This document shows positions 36,379-45,706 of a DNA stretch of 64,000 bases, in pieces. The DNA comes from Bin5 sp965116395 (GTDB lineage Bacteria; Chloroflexota; Anaerolineae; Caldilineales; Caldilineaceae): positions 3,162,001 to 3,226,000 of the forward strand of contig OZ220684.1 in NCBI GenBank assembly GCA_965116395.1. Direction: 5' to 3'. The stretch's first letter is position 1. Each line of letters begins with the position of its first letter. The position numbers and the translations under genes were made by a program. The notes beneath the pieces are model-generated. The model had not been told where the DNA came from. It saw only the letters and a program-made list of their open reading frames with translations, and ran no database searches.

Positions 36379-36407
36379 ATCTTAACACAGCCCTGATATG
36401 ACCTCAA
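36379..36407 (-). promoter_or_regulatory. Promoter of the phosphoesterase gene, start codon at predicted +1
   Basis: Minus-strand TTGAGG (36402-36407), 17-base spacer, TAAGAT (36379-36384), then GGATCT and the ATG. The six-base distance leaves no room for a leader, the same geometry as uvrC. Confidence 0.6.
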
Positions 36408-36491
36408 ACGGTCAAGCATATTATTTGAATATGTGTGTAACGATTTAAGCTTAAATGCCTACACCACATCGCTCACGAAAGAATATAAAAA

Positions 36492-37358
36492 ATGACGGAC
36501 GACGCAAAAAGTCCATTTCGACGTATAGGCATTCTGCACCACCCGCGTAAACCGGAATCGCGGGACCTCGCAGGTCAGATGGAAATGTTTCTGCGCCGCG
36601 CCGGCGTAGATGAAACCTGGCGCCATTCCGCCTGGGATGCCGAAGTTGTCAAGGCCAGACTCCCCGAGGTCGACCTGCTGATCACGCTCGGCGGCGACGG
36701 CACCATGCTGCGGGCCGCGCGACTTGGCGCAGCCTTCAACGTACCCATGTTAGGCGTAAAAATGGGAAGGCTCGGCTTCCTGGCCGAAATCTTCCCCCAG
36801 GACTGGCGCTCACCCTTGGAAAAACTGCTCCAGGGCGATTACTGGATTGAAGAGCGGCTCATGGTGCGCACACTCGTCGAAAAGGCAAGACCCAACGGCG
36901 GCGAACCTCTCGTCCGCTGTACTTTTGACGCCCTCAACGATGTCGTCCTCAGCCGCGGCAGCCTCGCCCGCATCGTCCGCGTCAGCGCCAACCTTGACGA
37001 CGGCTACCTGACCACCTACACCTGCGACGGCCTGATCGTCAGCACAGCCACAGGCAGCACTGCCTACGCCCTCGCAGCCGGTGGGCCAATCCTGCCGCCG
37101 GACCTGCGCAACATCCTCGTGATCCCCGTCGCCCCGCACATGAGCATGGACAGGGCGGTTGTCCTCTCCGAAGGCACGGAAGTTCGCCTGCGCGTCTACA
37201 GCGACCACTCCGCCATGCTCACCGTCGACGGTCAGTTTGAGGTCGAAGTTGACGATTCGGATGAAATCGTCGTCAACAGCAGTCCCTATCAAGCCCGCTT
37301 TGTCCGCCTTCGTCCGCGCAGCTACTTCTATCAGACGCTCATGGATAAGCTGAAATGA
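36492..37358 (+). CDS. nadK: NAD kinase
   Basis: Phosphorylates NAD to NADP. The GGDGTMLRAAR motif, NDVVLSRGSLARIV and the STATGSTAYALAAGGPI loop are all present in 288 residues, the usual length. It starts after an AT-rich 119-base spacer with no clear ribosome-binding site (only GAAAGAA). It is divergent from the phosphoesterase gene. Confidence 0.95.
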   Translation: MTDDAKSPFRRIGILHHPRKPESRDLAGQMEMFLRRAGVDETWRHSAWDAEVVKARLPEVDLLITLGGDGTMLRAARLGAAFNVPMLGVKMGRLGFLAEIFPQDWRSPLEKLLQGDYWIEERLMVRTLVEKARPNGGEPLVRCTFDALNDVVLSRGSLARIVRVSANLDDGYLTTYTCDGLIVSTATGSTAYALAAGGPILPPDLRNILVIPVAPHMSMDRAVVLSEGTEVRLRVYSDHSAMLTVDGQFEVEVDDSDEIVVNSSPYQARFVRLRPRSYFYQTLMDKLK

Positions 37359-37423
37359 ACGGCGAGACCCTCACGAGGCGCCCCCCTTTCGGGCGCCCGC
37401 GACACAGTTGAAAGTGAAATCAG

Positions 37424-38185
37424 ATGTCAGACGAATCCCGCCATCCTGAGAAGGAGCATTACCGTACGCTGGATCTGCAAGAGGATGCCGGCCAAGAGGA
37501 GATCACGCAACAGTTCAGACGTCTGCAACTGCTGTACCAGCCCGAAACTCTGGAGTCCGCCGCAGACCGGGCCTACGCTGCACAGAAGTTGGCGGAAGTC
37601 GAAAAGGCCTACGAGATCCTCGGGGACCCTGCCCGTCGCGCCATCTATGACGGCAAGCCCGCCCCAATCGTGGTTGGGAGCGACGGCGAACCGGAAAGCC
37701 TGACCTGCGCCAATCACCCGGATCGGGAAACGCTTCTACGGTGCAACAAATGTGGCAAACCTATCTGCATTTCCTGCGCCGTGCGTACGCCCGTCGGCTA
37801 CCGCTGCAATGAATGTGTACGTGAGCAACAGAATATCTACTTCAATGCCCTGGGCCGGGATAACATTGTCGCCCTCGCCGTTGGATTTGTGCTTACGTTG
37901 ATCTTCGCCCCAATCGTCGGTTTTCTGCTGGGCAGCATCGGCTTTTTCGGCTTCTTCATCGCCTTCATTGCCGGTTCCGGCGGCGGAACCCTGGTGGCCC
38001 GCGTCATTCGCCGCGCTGTCGGCAACCGCCGCGGCCGCAAGCTACCGCACTGGGCCCTGGCCGGCATCATTCTGGGCGCTGCGCCCTGGGCGCTCTTCTT
38101 CCTCCTGGCAGGCGGCAGAGCATTTCTCATGCTGCTCCTCTTTGCCGGTCTGGCCATCGCATCAGCCTTTCCCCAGCTGCGGTAG
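37424..38185 (+). CDS. DnaJ-like domain, B-box-type zinc finger and membrane segments
   Basis: A 253-residue protein. Residues 10-75 resemble a J-domain (HYRTLDLQEDAGQEEITQQF, YEILGDPARRAIYDG) but the HPD tripeptide that stimulates DnaK is replaced by QPE. Residues about 90-130 carry a B-box-like zinc finger: CANHPDRETLLRCNKCGKPI, then CISCAVRTPVGYRCNEC. Three or four hydrophobic helices follow (FVLTLIFAPIVGFLLGSIGF; WALAGIILGAAPWALFFLLA). It lies 65 bases after nadK on the same strand. Role unknown. Confidence 0.85.
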   Translation: MSDESRHPEKEHYRTLDLQEDAGQEEITQQFRRLQLLYQPETLESAADRAYAAQKLAEVEKAYEILGDPARRAIYDGKPAPIVVGSDGEPESLTCANHPDRETLLRCNKCGKPICISCAVRTPVGYRCNECVREQQNIYFNALGRDNIVALAVGFVLTLIFAPIVGFLLGSIGFFGFFIAFIAGSGGGTLVARVIRRAVGNRRGRKLPHWALAGIILGAAPWALFFLLAGGRAFLMLLLFAGLAIASAFPQLR

Positions 38186-38733
38186 CGCACCCGCCTCGAA
38201 ACCAGCCCGATGCCGACTCCAGCCCTTGGACAGTGTGCCTCCCACGCAACGCCGCACACATTCTCAGGCACTCTGTACCCTCTACCGCCGGCAAAGGGCG
38301 GTGAACAAGAGAATGTCCATATCTGCAACCGTCCCCGTCCTTACGTCAGTGCATTAAACGGAAAAGCGAAACTACGCAGCCACAACTGATTTGCAACCTT
38401 GAATGAGGCGAGCAAAGGTGCTCTCTCAACTCTCTACTTTTGTATGGGCGGTCGGGCCTTCGGCCCTCCCTTGTGCAGGGGCTGCGCCCCCGCAACGCCC
38501 CCCTCCAAAACCATCGCTCACCGACCGTGCCTGCTCGTTCCAGCAGTGCCGCTCGACCAACGCGGTTGCCTCCAACCGCATACGCAATCAGATATCCCGA
38601 CTGGCGACAGGGATAAAAGGCTGGTCAAGACAGGCACTGTATATGGCTAAGTAGTTACGAAAAAGCCATGAACTTCGAAGACGCCCACGGGGGAGCGGGC
38701 GCCTTCCTATCGCAGCCGCAGTAAACGACAGTG
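38186..38733. other. Intergenic region occupied by MITE copy C
   Basis: 548 bases without a credible gene between two convergent genes. More than half is the element at 38368-38658. Nothing else recognisable is seen in the flanks. Confidence 0.6.
38368..38658. mobile_element. MITE-like element, copy C
   Basis: A 291-bp copy with ends GAAACTACGCAGCCACAACT and GTAACTACTTAGCC (right end, other strand). The flanks GGAAAAGC (38360-38367) and GAAAAAGC (38659-38666) agree at 7 of 8 positions, consistent with an 8-bp target duplication. The right third differs from the other copies after ACCGACCGTG, but the terminal 20 bases are retained. Confidence 0.8.
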
Positions 38734-39984
38734 TCAAACCCGATTAGGATGGAGCTTTTCCCTCCAACCCACCTGAACTGTGCGCATGTCGTAAGCCGCG
38801 CTCACTCTCCGCCGGCTACCACTTCTGAACTCACCGACCGCCAGAATGATGAGCGCTGCGCTGGCGTGCCCAGCCAGTATCCAGGCAAGCTGACCTGAAT
38901 TCCTCACGCCGGTGCCCGGAACTCCGGCCGTTTCCACCGTCTCCAAATATGCCTCCCCACCCAGCGCCAGCGGCGTACGGCTGGCTGTAGTGAGCACGTA
39001 CACCATCCCTGTCCTTCCGGTCACTGGCAGCAGTTCGGCCGCCGGGGCCTCCTCCAACGCCGCCATAATTTCCCACTGGCCGCCGCCGTCGGTGCTCATC
39101 GCCACAATGCCGGAAGTTCCCCGCGCTGCGCCCGCAGCTAAGACATCTGTGGCGGCATACAAAACCTGCGGATGCGCCGGGTCGACCGCCAAGTCGCTGA
39201 TCACGAGCTGAACGTCATCCTGGCTGCCCAGCCCATGATTGACCGGTCGCCATGCCGCGCCGCTGCTGCTTACCTGCACGCCCGCGCCGGCCGTGCCCAC
39301 ATAGACCCTCGGCGGCGACGTGTCAGCAACCGCCACCGCTGTCGGCGGGGAGGGCAGAGTGTCGACAACCACCCACCGCAGACCATACGCCTCAGCTCGA
39401 TACAGCTTCCCCAGAGTGCGCACAAACGCCAGTCCCGCCCCCGTGCTGTCAGCCGCGATCTCCTCCACCGGCTCCTCCAACAGCAAATGCCCGCTGGCAA
39501 CCAGGCCCGGCCCAACCCTTCCGCCAATGTCCCGCAGACGGTGGACCCCGTCCGCATCCGTACCCGCATACAGCAGCCGGTTGGACGCGTCAAAAGCCAG
39601 AGCAGTTACGCCGCCAATCGCGTCAGAATTCAGGCGGACTTCCTTCCAGCCCGCACCGCCTGCCCGAGAGACGAAAACGCTGAGCCTGTTGGCAGCACCG
39701 AAAAAGACGGTCTCCGAATCTGACCTGTCCACCGCTACCGCGTTGACGATTACACCTGCCGGCGCCGCCAGCGGCTCCCAAACGCCGTTGACCCCTGCAT
39801 AAAGCCGGCCTCCATCTACCGCGTAGCTGCGTCCATCCACCCGCGCCGCCGCCGCATACGCGCGCACTTTATTCAAAGCAGTGATTGAGATTCCATCCTG
39901 CCCTGCCCCTGCCGCCGCGCCAACAGACGCCACCAGGGTCAGTAGCAGAAGGGTCGTTCCGGTCAACAGTATTCGTAAAAACAT
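38734..39984 (-). CDS. Exported beta-propeller-like protein
   Basis: A 416-residue protein with an N-terminal signal segment (LRILLTGTTLLLLTLVASVG) and a C-terminal hydrophobic stretch (LAWILAGHASAALIILAVG) followed by a basic tail. The body has repeated strands of the kind seen in BNR/sortilin-type propellers: VAVDRSDSETVFFGAANRLS, LAFDASNRLLYAGTDADGVH, VAVADTSPPRVYVGTAGAGV, LAVDPAHPQVLYAATDVL and MSTDGGGQWEI. No catalytic motif is visible. The gene lies between two MITE copies. It may bind a ligand at the cell surface. Confidence 0.75.
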   Translation of the reverse strand: MFLRILLTGTTLLLLTLVASVGAAAGAGQDGISITALNKVRAYAAAARVDGRSYAVDGGRLYAGVNGVWEPLAAPAGVIVNAVAVDRSDSETVFFGAANRLSVFVSRAGGAGWKEVRLNSDAIGGVTALAFDASNRLLYAGTDADGVHRLRDIGGRVGPGLVASGHLLLEEPVEEIAADSTGAGLAFVRTLGKLYRAEAYGLRWVVVDTLPSPPTAVAVADTSPPRVYVGTAGAGVQVSSSGAAWRPVNHGLGSQDDVQLVISDLAVDPAHPQVLYAATDVLAAGAARGTSGIVAMSTDGGGQWEIMAALEEAPAAELLPVTGRTGMVYVLTTASRTPLALGGEAYLETVETAGVPGTGVRNSGQLAWILAGHASAALIILAVGEFRSGSRRRVSAAYDMRTVQVGWREKLHPNRV

Positions 39985-40236
39985 GGCTGGACCTCCGTGA
40001 TCCGCTTTTCAGAACGTTAATGCCATGATTGTACGTCGTTCAGCCACATCCTTCCGGCCAACTGTCGGAACGTTTCCGGACCGTTTTCTTACGCTTGACT
40101 CGTCTCGGACTGCAGATTCGGGCACCTTCCCGGCCGTTTCGCGGCCGCCAGCTCCTGCCTCAGCCGCTCCCAGTCTCGTCGCTACCGAGGATTCCTGAGT
40201 AAACTGCCAGGCAAGGTCGGAGATGTTTCACAGACT

Positions 40237-40521
40237 GTAACCACGCAGCCGCAACCGATTCGCACCCCTGAACGAGGCGAGCAAAGGTATTCGTTCTCCC
40301 CTCATTTTTGTATTATGGGCGGTCGGGCCTTCGGCCCTCCCTTGTGCAGGGGCTGCGCCCCCGCAACGCCCCCCTCCAAAACCATCCCTCACCGACCGTG
40401 TGCCTTCTTCGCAACGTGTCGGCTGGCGAGCATGGCCGCGGCTGTACAACAGTTGCGTCACCAAGCCACTGAATGGTTCCAAGGATGACTGGCTGGTCAA
40501 CTACTATGGCTTAGTAGTTAC
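40237..40521. mobile_element. MITE-like element, copy D
   Basis: A 285-bp copy with ends GTAACCACGCAGCCGCAACC and GTAACTACTAAGCCATAGTA (right end on the other strand). Flanks CACAGACT and CACGGATT match at 6 of 8 bases. It lies 19 bases upstream of the -35 box of the LysM gene promoter. Confidence 0.8.
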
Positions 40522-40540
40522 CACGGATTCTAGAAACTGC

Positions 40541-40569
40541 TTGCGATGCCATTCTGCGTGTGCTATGAT
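40541..40569 (+). promoter_or_regulatory. Promoter of the LysM gene
   Basis: TTGCGA (40541-40546), 17-base spacer, TATGAT (40564-40569). It predicts a leader of about 180 nt which contains an 8-bp hairpin (GAGCCCAG at 40657-40664 with CTGGGCTC at 40684-40691). Confidence 0.6.
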
Positions 40570-40753
40570 TTAGAATGCCAGTTAAAAGGAAATGGCAGAT
40601 CGTCTAACTGAATGCAGTTTTCTGTCCGTTTTCCGTAGGCAGAAGACACGAAAATAGAGCCCAGGGGCAGTTGGAGCCGCCTTCTGGGCTCGGGTTTCCA
40701 GACTTTCGGCTGCTAAAAGACGGGTAGTTGGCCTATAGAAGTGGAGAAGATCG

Positions 40754-41734
40754 ATGGGCATGCAGGCGCGCGCACATGGACGGGCGGTAGAGCACTCAAC
40801 AATCTCACGGTGGACGACTGGCGCCATTCTGACACTGGCGGCAGTGCTTCTGCTCTCCGCATGTACCCGCGAACGGCTTGCCGAAGAGGTCGGCAACTCC
40901 CTGGGAACGCAAGCGGAGGAACCGGTTGTGATGCAACCGGATACACCGGAACCAGCAGAAACTGAAACGCCCGTGCCAACACCGGAAGACACGCCTGAGC
41001 CGACTACGATTACCTATGAAGTCAGACCGGGGGATACACTCTCCACCATTGCAGATAAGTTCGGCACCGAGATCCAGAGGATTCGCGAGATGAATCTGTT
41101 GACCACCGACGCACTGCAGGTGGGTCAAGTTCTCCGTATGCCCTATGTGCCCGGCGTGACTACTGCCGAAGGCCTCCCTACGCCCACAGCGGAGCCTTTC
41201 CAGTACACGGTCCAGCAGGGAGACACGCTCCTGTCGATTGCGCTCCGTTTCGACACCTCTTTGAGTCAGATCATGGAGATGAACGGTCTGCGAGACGAGC
41301 ACAGCTTGGATGTTGGCCAGAATTTATTGATTCCCGGCCTGAGTGACGCCCCTGGTCAGCCAGGCGCAGACCGGAGTACAATCGACCCGGTTCTGTCTCG
41401 CACCGCAGGCACGCACACAGTTCGTTCCGGCGAGACACTCGCCGCCATCGCCGAACAGTACGGCGTTACCATTGCAGAGATCATCGCCTTCAACAGCAAC
41501 ACGATTACCAATCCACATGTCGTGAGGGAAAATACCGTACTTCGCATTCCCGGTCTGACCGCCGCCGATGTCATCACCCTGAACCGGACAACTTACACCG
41601 TCCAGGAAGGGGACAGCCTTAGCGCTATTTCCCAGCAGTTCGGCGTCAGCGTGGATGCGATCATGGCCGCGAATAACATCTCCAATCCCGACCTGGTCCG
41701 TGTCGGCGATGAACTGATTATCCCCGAAAACTGA
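40754..41734 (+). CDS. Lipoprotein with four LysM domains
   Basis: A 326-residue surface protein. A signal helix (TTGAILTLAAVLLLSAC) ends in the lipobox LLSAC at about residue 37. A Pro/Glu/Thr-rich linker follows, then four LysM modules: YEVRPGDTLSTIADKFGT, YTVQQGDTLLSIALRFDT, HTVRSGETLAAIAEQYGV and YTVQEGDSLSAISQQFGV. LysM binds N-acetylglucosamine-containing glycans. No hydrolase domain is attached, so anchoring or glycan recognition is likely. ATG preceded by GGAGAAG. Confidence 0.92.
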   Translation: MGMQARAHGRAVEHSTISRWTTGAILTLAAVLLLSACTRERLAEEVGNSLGTQAEEPVVMQPDTPEPAETETPVPTPEDTPEPTTITYEVRPGDTLSTIADKFGTEIQRIREMNLLTTDALQVGQVLRMPYVPGVTTAEGLPTPTAEPFQYTVQQGDTLLSIALRFDTSLSQIMEMNGLRDEHSLDVGQNLLIPGLSDAPGQPGADRSTIDPVLSRTAGTHTVRSGETLAAIAEQYGVTIAEIIAFNSNTITNPHVVRENTVLRIPGLTAADVITLNRTTYTVQEGDSLSAISQQFGVSVDAIMAANNISNPDLVRVGDELIIPEN

Positions 41735-41904
41735 TCTGTGATCTCTTAAATATTGGCTGCCGCCAGCCCTCAATGTAATGGCAGATGCGGCGCCTGCGTC
41801 CCCTTGCAACCAGAACGGTTATGCCGACCAGGGCGGACTTGAGGCGCGCCCAAACCACTGAAGCGCGGGCTTTCAGAGCAAGTCAGTCGCTGTCGATTAG
41901 TCTG

Positions 41905-42594
41905 CTATCGGGCTTGGTGTCGAATACCCGCGGGGCTGGCGACAATCAGGTCTGTCACCAGGTCGAGAAAAAGGCCGTGCTCGACGATACCGGCCCGTCC
42001 CTCCAGCGCGCCGGCGATGGACTCGGGATCATCCATCGGGCCGAACCGGCAGTCGAGAATCAAATTGCCGCTGTCCGTTCTGAAAGGGCAGCCGTCCGGC
42101 CCCGTCCTCACCTGCACAGACGCCCCTAGCAACTCGATAAAGGCGGCATGGCCGCGCAGGCCAAAGGAGATCACCTCCACCGGCAGCGCCCACTGCATAC
42201 CCAGTCGCTCGGAGAGCTTGCGTTCGTCGACGATGATTATTTCGCGCGCGCTGGCCTGGGCAACAATCTTCTCACGCAGCAACGCGCCGCCCCCGCCTTT
42301 GATGACCCGCAGCTGAGGGTCCACCTCGTCGGCTCCGTCTATAGTTATATCTACGCGCGGATGACTCTCAAGCGTGGTCAGGGGAATGGCCAGCCCGCGG
42401 GCGTCGGCGGCCACCTGTTCCGAACAGGGGACGCCAAGAATATCTGAAAGTGTGCCCTCCACCAAGCGTTCAGCGATACTTTCGAGCGCCTTCAGTGCCG
42501 TACTTCCCGCGCCCAACCCCACAATCATCTCGGATTCAACATGCGCTACCGCCGCTTCAGCCGCCTGTCGCTTCAGAGCATCTATGTCTTGCAT
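41905..42594 (-). CDS. rpiA: Ribose-5-phosphate isomerase A
   Basis: Interconverts ribose-5-phosphate and ribulose-5-phosphate. GLGAGSTALKAL, TIDGADEVD and IKGGGGALLREKIV are the family motifs; the catalytic Glu follows in the EK pair. It has 229 residues. It lies 112 bases downstream of pgi, and together with tal/pgi and ppgK forms a sugar-phosphate cluster on one strand. Confidence 0.96.
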   Translation of the reverse strand: MQDIDALKRQAAEAAVAHVESEMIVGLGAGSTALKALESIAERLVEGTLSDILGVPCSEQVAADARGLAIPLTTLESHPRVDITIDGADEVDPQLRVIKGGGGALLREKIVAQASAREIIIVDERKLSERLGMQWALPVEVISFGLRGHAAFIELLGASVQVRTGPDGCPFRTDSGNLILDCRFGPMDDPESIAGALEGRAGIVEHGLFLDLVTDLIVASPAGIRHQAR

Positions 42595-42706
42595 CTGGTT
42601 TCTTTAACGCGTCGCAATGAAAGCACAATTCTTAGGAAGGCCCTTTCCTCCAAACCACGCACTGCCCATCGACCGGTCACAAGCCCAGCCCTTAAGCGAG
42701 TAACTC

Positions 42707-44302
42707 TTATTCCGCACTAATCGACTCGACAAGCCGCTCCAACTCTGCTTGCGAGTTTTCCCCTAAATCGATCCGTATCACGCGCCGCCCTGCATCCAGA
42801 AGCGCCTGCCGATCTCCCAGCGACTGCGCCTGGATCAGGACGCCAAACGGCAGCGCCGACCGGGTTGAGCCTGCTTCATCGGGAATGTCGACGTCCGAGG
42901 CGGGTCTGTCAGTAAGTTGGATAAAGAGGCCATTGCCGCGATCCCCTTTATGCAACTGACCGGTCGAGTGGAGAAAACGGGGTCCCAAACCGGTAGTCGT
43001 TGCCAGCTTTGTCCGGTCCCGCAGACCTCTCTGCATGGTGCCGAGCAGGCTGTTCACAGCGGAGCACGGCTCCAAATAAGCCTGTATGCTTATGTAATCC
43101 CCCGGCTTGCCCTGCCCCAGAAATTCCGCTAACGCTGCGCCCGGGCTGCCCGGAGGCGCATTCCCGTCCCGCGAGTCAAGGTATACTTTCACGCCGTCGG
43201 CTTCAAACGATGGTTGCGGCTCGGGCAGCCTTCCGCTCCCCATGTAGGCCGACATCATCTGGCGCGACTGCTGCTTTGCCGACTCCACATCCGGCTGATC
43301 GAACGGGTGAATGCCTAGCCGCGCTCCTGCCACTGCCGTGGCAAACTCCCATATGAAAAACTGTGCCGCCAGATCGTATCGATCGCGGAAGCGGACGCGG
43401 ATTACCGGGTGGTCGGCGTCTATGAGTGCCTGGACCGTCCTATCCTGCACGCCCGCGTCGCTCCACTGGAGATGCACGAACAATCGGTCCGTGCCATATG
43501 CGTCTGGAGATGCCCCCGGTTCGCCCACCACCGGCACAATCCCCGTCCCCGATTTGCCCGTGCTCTCGGCGATGAGCTGTTCCAGCCAGTCGGCGAACGA
43601 AGCCACCTCGTCGTCGGCGATAATTGTCAGCTTGTCGCGGCCCGCTTTCGCCATCTCCGCCATCACCACGCCAATCTGCGCGGCGGGGTTGATCGATCCG
43701 GTAATATGCCGGCCGCAGTCGTTCTTCGCCTCCTGACCGCGTCGCAGCAGACGTCGTAGATTCACCCCGACCAGCGCGGCCGGCGTAAGCCCGAAGTGCG
43801 ACAGCGCCGAATAGCGGCCGCCTATATTGGGATCGTTGACAAAGACCGAGCGGAAGTTATAGGCTTCGCCCAATCTGACGAGGTCGGTGCCTGCATCCGT
43901 TATGGCGATGAAGTGCTGTCCCGCCTCCGAATCGCCGAGCTGGTCCTGCAGTTGATTGTAAAAGAACTTGAACAGGGAAAGTGTTTCAGACGTAGTACCG
44001 GACTTGGTGGCGACGATAAAGAGCGTTCGCGCCGGATCCAGGCTTTCGGCCACGCTTTGAACTGCAGCCGGGTGCGTGCTGTCCAATACCCGCAGCGCGA
44101 TCGCGCCGCTGCCGAATGTACGCGCAAACACCTCCGGCGCCAGGCTCGAGCCGCCCATTCCCAGTAGCACTGCCTGTGTGTAGCCCTCCTGCTCAACGTC
44201 CTGCAGCAAAGCGCTTATGCAATGGCGCTCCTCGTCCATTCGGACTGCAATGTCCAGCCAGCCGAGCCGGTTGCTTATCTCGTCCGGGCTGTCACTCCAC
44301 AC
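42707..44302 (-). CDS. pgi: Phosphoglucose isomerase part of a split Tal-Pgi
   Basis: Converts glucose-6-phosphate and fructose-6-phosphate. LLGMGGSSLAPEVF and IVATKSGTTSETLSLF form the SIS sugar-phosphate fold, and FAWEFATAV-like FIWEFATAVAG with IHPFDQPDVE marks the Pgi half of bifunctional Tal-Pgi proteins. The only start in this frame is a GTG at 44302 without a ribosome-binding site, yet the frame reads sensibly upstream to about 44391 (ERIVTRIWARSHSVWSD). It therefore seems to be the second half of one gene with tal, joined by a -1 shift. Confidence 0.88.
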   Translation of the reverse strand: MWSDSPDEISNRLGWLDIAVRMDEERHCISALLQDVEQEGYTQAVLLGMGGSSLAPEVFARTFGSGAIALRVLDSTHPAAVQSVAESLDPARTLFIVATKSGTTSETLSLFKFFYNQLQDQLGDSEAGQHFIAITDAGTDLVRLGEAYNFRSVFVNDPNIGGRYSALSHFGLTPAALVGVNLRRLLRRGQEAKNDCGRHITGSINPAAQIGVVMAEMAKAGRDKLTIIADDEVASFADWLEQLIAESTGKSGTGIVPVVGEPGASPDAYGTDRLFVHLQWSDAGVQDRTVQALIDADHPVIRVRFRDRYDLAAQFFIWEFATAVAGARLGIHPFDQPDVESAKQQSRQMMSAYMGSGRLPEPQPSFEADGVKVYLDSRDGNAPPGSPGAALAEFLGQGKPGDYISIQAYLEPCSAVNSLLGTMQRGLRDRTKLATTTGLGPRFLHSTGQLHKGDRGNGLFIQLTDRPASDVDIPDEAGSTRSALPFGVLIQAQSLGDRQALLDAGRRVIRIDLGENSQAELERLVESISAE

Positions 44303-44367
44303 GCTGTGGCTCCGGGCCCAAATGCGGGTGACGATGCGTTCCTTGTCAGTCTCCTCCAGAGCATCCT

Positions 44368-45519
44368 CTATCTGGCCCCGGAGGGCTCCGTAAAAAAATC
44401 GGCGCGTTCTCGCGTCTGGTTGCTGTCCCCGCCGGCGATCGCGGCCACTTTTTCGGAGATTCCCGCCATCAACTCATCAAATGAGTCGGCGAAGGCGTCG
44501 ACACCATCAATCATCAGCTGCGCAGTGATACTGTCCAAATCGATGCCCAGTTCGGCCAGCTGCGCCAAATGTTGGCGGGCCTGCTCCACATCCGCATCCA
44601 CGGTGCGGGCAGCGGTTCCATGATCCAGAAAGGCTTCCAGGGTTTCAGGAGGAACCGTATTGACTGTGTGGGGTCCGATCAGCGTATCCAGGTAGAGCGT
44701 ATCCGGGTAATCTGGATTCTTGGTGCTGGTGCTGCCCCACAACGGACGCTGCACCCTCGCACCCTGCGCCGCCAGCTTCTCCCAGCGAGGTCCGCTGAAA
44801 AGCTCGCTGAAGCGGTGATAGGCCATCTTGGCGTTGGCGATCGCAATCTTCCCCTGAAGCTCGCTGTTGCCGAGTTCACTCAGGCTGGAATCCACCTTGC
44901 CGTCCACGCGGCTAACGAAGAAAGAAGCCACCGAAGCCACCCGACTGAATTCCACGTTCGCGGCAGCCAGCTTTTCCAGACCGTGAATATAGGCCATCGC
45001 ACTATCTTCGTACTGCTGCAAGGAGAATATCAGTGTGACATTGATGTTGATGCCCTCGCCAGTCAGCGTCTCTATCGCCGGGATGCCCTGCGGTGTGGCC
45101 GGCACCTTGATCATTACATTCGCCCGGTCCACCAGAGAAGAGAGGCGCCGGGCTTCCATGACCGTGCCTTCCGTATCGTAGGCCAGCTTCGGATTTACCT
45201 CCAGGCTGACATAGCCGTCCAGCCCGTCCGTGCTGTCATATACCGGCTGCATGATGTCGCAGGCGCGGCGGATGTCCTGGATGGCAAGCGCCTCGTATAT
45301 GTCATTGACCGACCTGCCTTCACCGACCAACCGTTCAACCGCGGCATCGTAATCGGTGCTGGCGGTGATCGCCTTCTGGAAAATCGACGGGTTGGACGTA
45401 ACGCCCCGCAGACCATTGGCGACCAGTTCACCCAGTTCGCCGGAGTCCAGGAAGGAGCGCCTGATAAAATCCAGCCAGATCGACTGGCCTACTGCCGCCG
45501 CTTCTTGCATCATTGTCAT
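44368..45519 (-). CDS. tal: Transaldolase part of a split Tal-Pgi
   Basis: Transfers a dihydroxyacetone unit between sugar phosphates in the pentose phosphate pathway. The long-type signature GVTSNPSIFQKAI, the Schiff-base Lys region NVMIKVPATPQGIPAIE, INVTLIFSL and SVASFFVSRVD are clear. The ATG at 45519 has GAGGAGAAG upstream. The frame stops at 44368 shortly after a T7 run; shifting -1 there joins it to the pgi frame with natural sequence (DFFYGALRGQIEDALEE). The fused product would have about 937 residues, as in homologues. Confidence 0.92.
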   Translation of the reverse strand: MTMMQEAAAVGQSIWLDFIRRSFLDSGELGELVANGLRGVTSNPSIFQKAITASTDYDAAVERLVGEGRSVNDIYEALAIQDIRRACDIMQPVYDSTDGLDGYVSLEVNPKLAYDTEGTVMEARRLSSLVDRANVMIKVPATPQGIPAIETLTGEGININVTLIFSLQQYEDSAMAYIHGLEKLAAANVEFSRVASVASFFVSRVDGKVDSSLSELGNSELQGKIAIANAKMAYHRFSELFSGPRWEKLAAQGARVQRPLWGSTSTKNPDYPDTLYLDTLIGPHTVNTVPPETLEAFLDHGTAARTVDADVEQARQHLAQLAELGIDLDSITAQLMIDGVDAFADSFDELMAGISEKVAAIAGGDSNQTRERADFFTEPSGAR

Positions 45520-45706
45520 GGTTGCTCTTCTCCTCGAATTCGTCTTTGCCTTGCAATGTGGTGAGTTCGCATAATGTTGTGAGCCCGCGCCCCGTGCTCT
45601 AGTCACGTAGGGGGATTCTCGGTGCTGCGTTCAGTCAGCAATCTACCCGTCGCTGATTCATGAACAAAAATTCCCGTAAATAGGCAGAGTGGCAGCACAT
45701 TCAGTC

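Noticed and set aside
40582..40992. A 136-codon minus frame over the LysM gene start
   Set aside because: It opposes a well-supported lipoprotein gene and its promoter leader, and its Ser-rich start is low complexity.
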